Origin: Candidatus Tepidiaquacellales bacterium UBA2330
GTDB taxonomy: Bacteria > Bacteroidota > Ignavibacteria > Tepidaquicellales > Tepidaquicellaceae
NCBI GenBank assembly: GCA_002344965.1
Contig: DDUU01000037.1
Span: 62,001-126,000 of the forward strand
Direction of reading: 5' to 3'
Length of the DNA stretch: 64,000 nucleotides
The notes beneath the pieces were generated by a model. That model had not been told where the DNA came from, did no database searches, and was given only the letters and a program-made list of their open reading frames with translations. Both the position numbers and the translations under genes were made by a program. This document shows positions 62,667-64,000 of this stretch, piece after piece. Position 1 is the stretch's first letter. Every line of letters begins with the position of its first letter.

Positions 62667-63989
62667 TTATCTGATCAAAACCATTTTTCGTGTTTCGCTT
62701 AACTTACCTGAAACTGTTTTTTCCGTATCAAGTGTAAGTTTATAAAAATAAATTCCGCTCGGCAGTTCGTCTGCTGAAAATATTTCTGAATAAGACCCTG
62801 CATTCAGAAATTTCGAAACTAGATTTCTAACCTCTTTACCGGCAGCGTCATAAACAATGAGAGTTACATTTCCGGATTCTATAATTTCAAATTTAATTAT
62901 AGTTTCAGGATTAAAAGGGTTGGGATAATTCTGCATAAGTCTGAATGCATCGGGTAATATTGAATTATCAGTTTCATTAATCGCCGAAGATGTTCTGTCA
63001 TATTTAAATATCGCTCCGCCTGCTCCGCATGTAAAGCCAATTAAAGAATCGGGAAAATCTATATCAAATAAAGCAACGCTGTCCGGAGTATATATTGATT
63101 TCCAGACAAATCCTGAATCCTGTGAGAGTAAAAATTTCTGCGAGTAACTTCCCGTAATCCATATCTCAGCCGGGTTCCTTGCACTGATACCTGTCGCCAG
63201 ACCGAATACTCCGAGCGTATCATAGAACCAGTTTGCGCCTGTATCCACAGTCCTAGCCAGACTTGATCCGAATTCCAGATCACCTCCGGAGATCAATGCT
63301 TTATGAGGAAAGATAATATCTATGTCAAAAAGAGGTTCAGGTGCAATCTCCTGACCTTGCCATGTAAATCCGGAATTTGTCGTTACCCATACGACTCCTG
63401 CAATATCCCTGAATCCGCCGCAAGCATAACCTGTCTGTTGATTTATAAATTTTATTTTGTTTACAGGTAAAAGAAAAATCAGGTTGCTGTCTATTTGTGC
63501 AGGGATCCAGTTCTGTCCGCTGTCAGTAGTGCGCAGTATTGAAGATGGTACGCCTCCTATAAATCCGTTATTCGCATCATGAAAAAAAACAGTTTTCATA
63601 TAATTATTTGTATCAGGGTACATTGATTTTGTCCATACATTGCCGCCGTCTGATGTTTTTAAAATAATTGTTCCCGGAAAGGATGTGCTGTCCGGAAATA
63701 TTTCCCATGCCAGCGCCCAACCTGTCATATGGTCGATGAAAAAAATATCTTCGATATTTAATGAAATACCGGAATTTTGTACTTCCAGGATATTTCCGCC
63801 GTTAGTAGTTTTAATTATAGTCCCGTTCTCGCCTGAAAACCATCCTGTATTGCTGTTAATGAAAAAACAATTTCTCAGCTCTACATTTACAGGACTATTT
63901 AATCTGCTCCAGTGACTCTGTGAAAGGGTTAACTTTAAAGGAATAAAAGCAACGGATACAAATAATATAAAAGAAAAAATTTTTTTCAA
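62667..63989 (-). CDS. YCF48-like BNR-repeat protein with type IX sorting domain, second copy
   Basis: 440 residues. The frame opens with TTG near the window edge and continues open upstream, so the start may lie outside; a signal peptide (FSFILFVSVAFIPLKLTLSQ) directly follows, favouring this start. Repeats such as NSNTGWFSGENGTIIKTTNG match the paralogue at 52615. The C-terminal type A sorting domain has NYPNPFNPETIIKFEI, VYDAAGKEVRNLV and SGIYFYKLTLDTEK. Confidence 0.85.
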   Translation of the reverse strand: MKKIFSFILFVSVAFIPLKLTLSQSHWSRLNSPVNVELRNCFFINSNTGWFSGENGTIIKTTNGGNILEVQNSGISLNIEDIFFIDHMTGWALAWEIFPDSTSFPGTIILKTSDGGNVWTKSMYPDTNNYMKTVFFHDANNGFIGGVPSSILRTTDSGQNWIPAQIDSNLIFLLPVNKIKFINQQTGYACGGFRDIAGVVWVTTNSGFTWQGQEIAPEPLFDIDIIFPHKALISGGDLEFGSSLARTVDTGANWFYDTLGVFGLATGISARNPAEIWITGSYSQKFLLSQDSGFVWKSIYTPDSVALFDIDFPDSLIGFTCGAGGAIFKYDRTSSAINETDNSILPDAFRLMQNYPNPFNPETIIKFEIIESGNVTLIVYDAAGKEVRNLVSKFLNAGSYSEIFSADELPSGIYFYKLTLDTEKTVSGKLSETRKMVLIR

Positions 63990-64000
63990 AAACCTTATTA

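Overview
The window reads as chromosome from an AT-rich member of the Bacteroidota/FCB group, most likely Ignavibacteria or a close relative. The signs are type IX secretion C-terminal sorting domains with the NYPNPFNP signature, PF13557-type and BamA-type barrels, weak Shine-Dalgarno use with several TTG starts, and the YicC-gmk-rpoZ-coaBC gene order. The taxonomic placement is inference.

Left chromosomal part (1-29007). An RmuC fragment and two outer-membrane barrel proteins are followed by tRNA-Arg(CCT). Next comes a dense + strand housekeeping run: SDR, LOG-family protein, YicC, gmk, rpoZ, terminator, coaBC, family 4 uracil-DNA glycosylase, dnaB. A - strand run follows: HMA-domain protein, an unknown protein, a SpoIIE-type phosphatase, a YihY-type membrane protein and hutH. 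Then on the + strand: a second SpoIIE phosphatase, a SASA-type esterase with dockerin-like repeats, hppD, aspS, a 14-blade propeller histidine kinase with its NarL-type regulator, and ahcY.

Integrated element (29099-52549). A 23.4 kb element sits in the 3' end of tRNA-Thr(CGT). It is bounded by a perfect 46-bp direct repeat of the tRNA 3' end, and a paired 12-bp-period repeat lies just inside each end. It encodes, from the left: a tyrosine recombinase, an excisionase-like protein, small unknown genes (one with a frameshifted paralogue beside it), a probable single-subunit polymerase with motifs A, B and C of the family A/T7 palm, a winged-helix-like protein, a type ISP restriction-modification enzyme with an overlapping HEPN-like gene, DUF932, an OB-like protein, a Gam-like protein and a 32-aa peptide. 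The most notable part is a compact ubiquitin-like operon in the order UBL, E2, E1, JAB peptidase. A 13-repeat type IX cargo protein and two decayed tRNA-end copies lie near the right end, which suggests earlier integrations at the same tRNA.

Right chromosomal part (52550-64000). Two YCF48-like sorting-domain proteins point inward and flank two large sialidase-like proteins that end in a dockerin-like module. A CPA2 antiporter with an RCK domain sits in the middle. The symmetry suggests an old duplication.

The best candidates for a new system are the minimal UBL/E2/E1/JAB operon and the element-borne polymerase-like protein.
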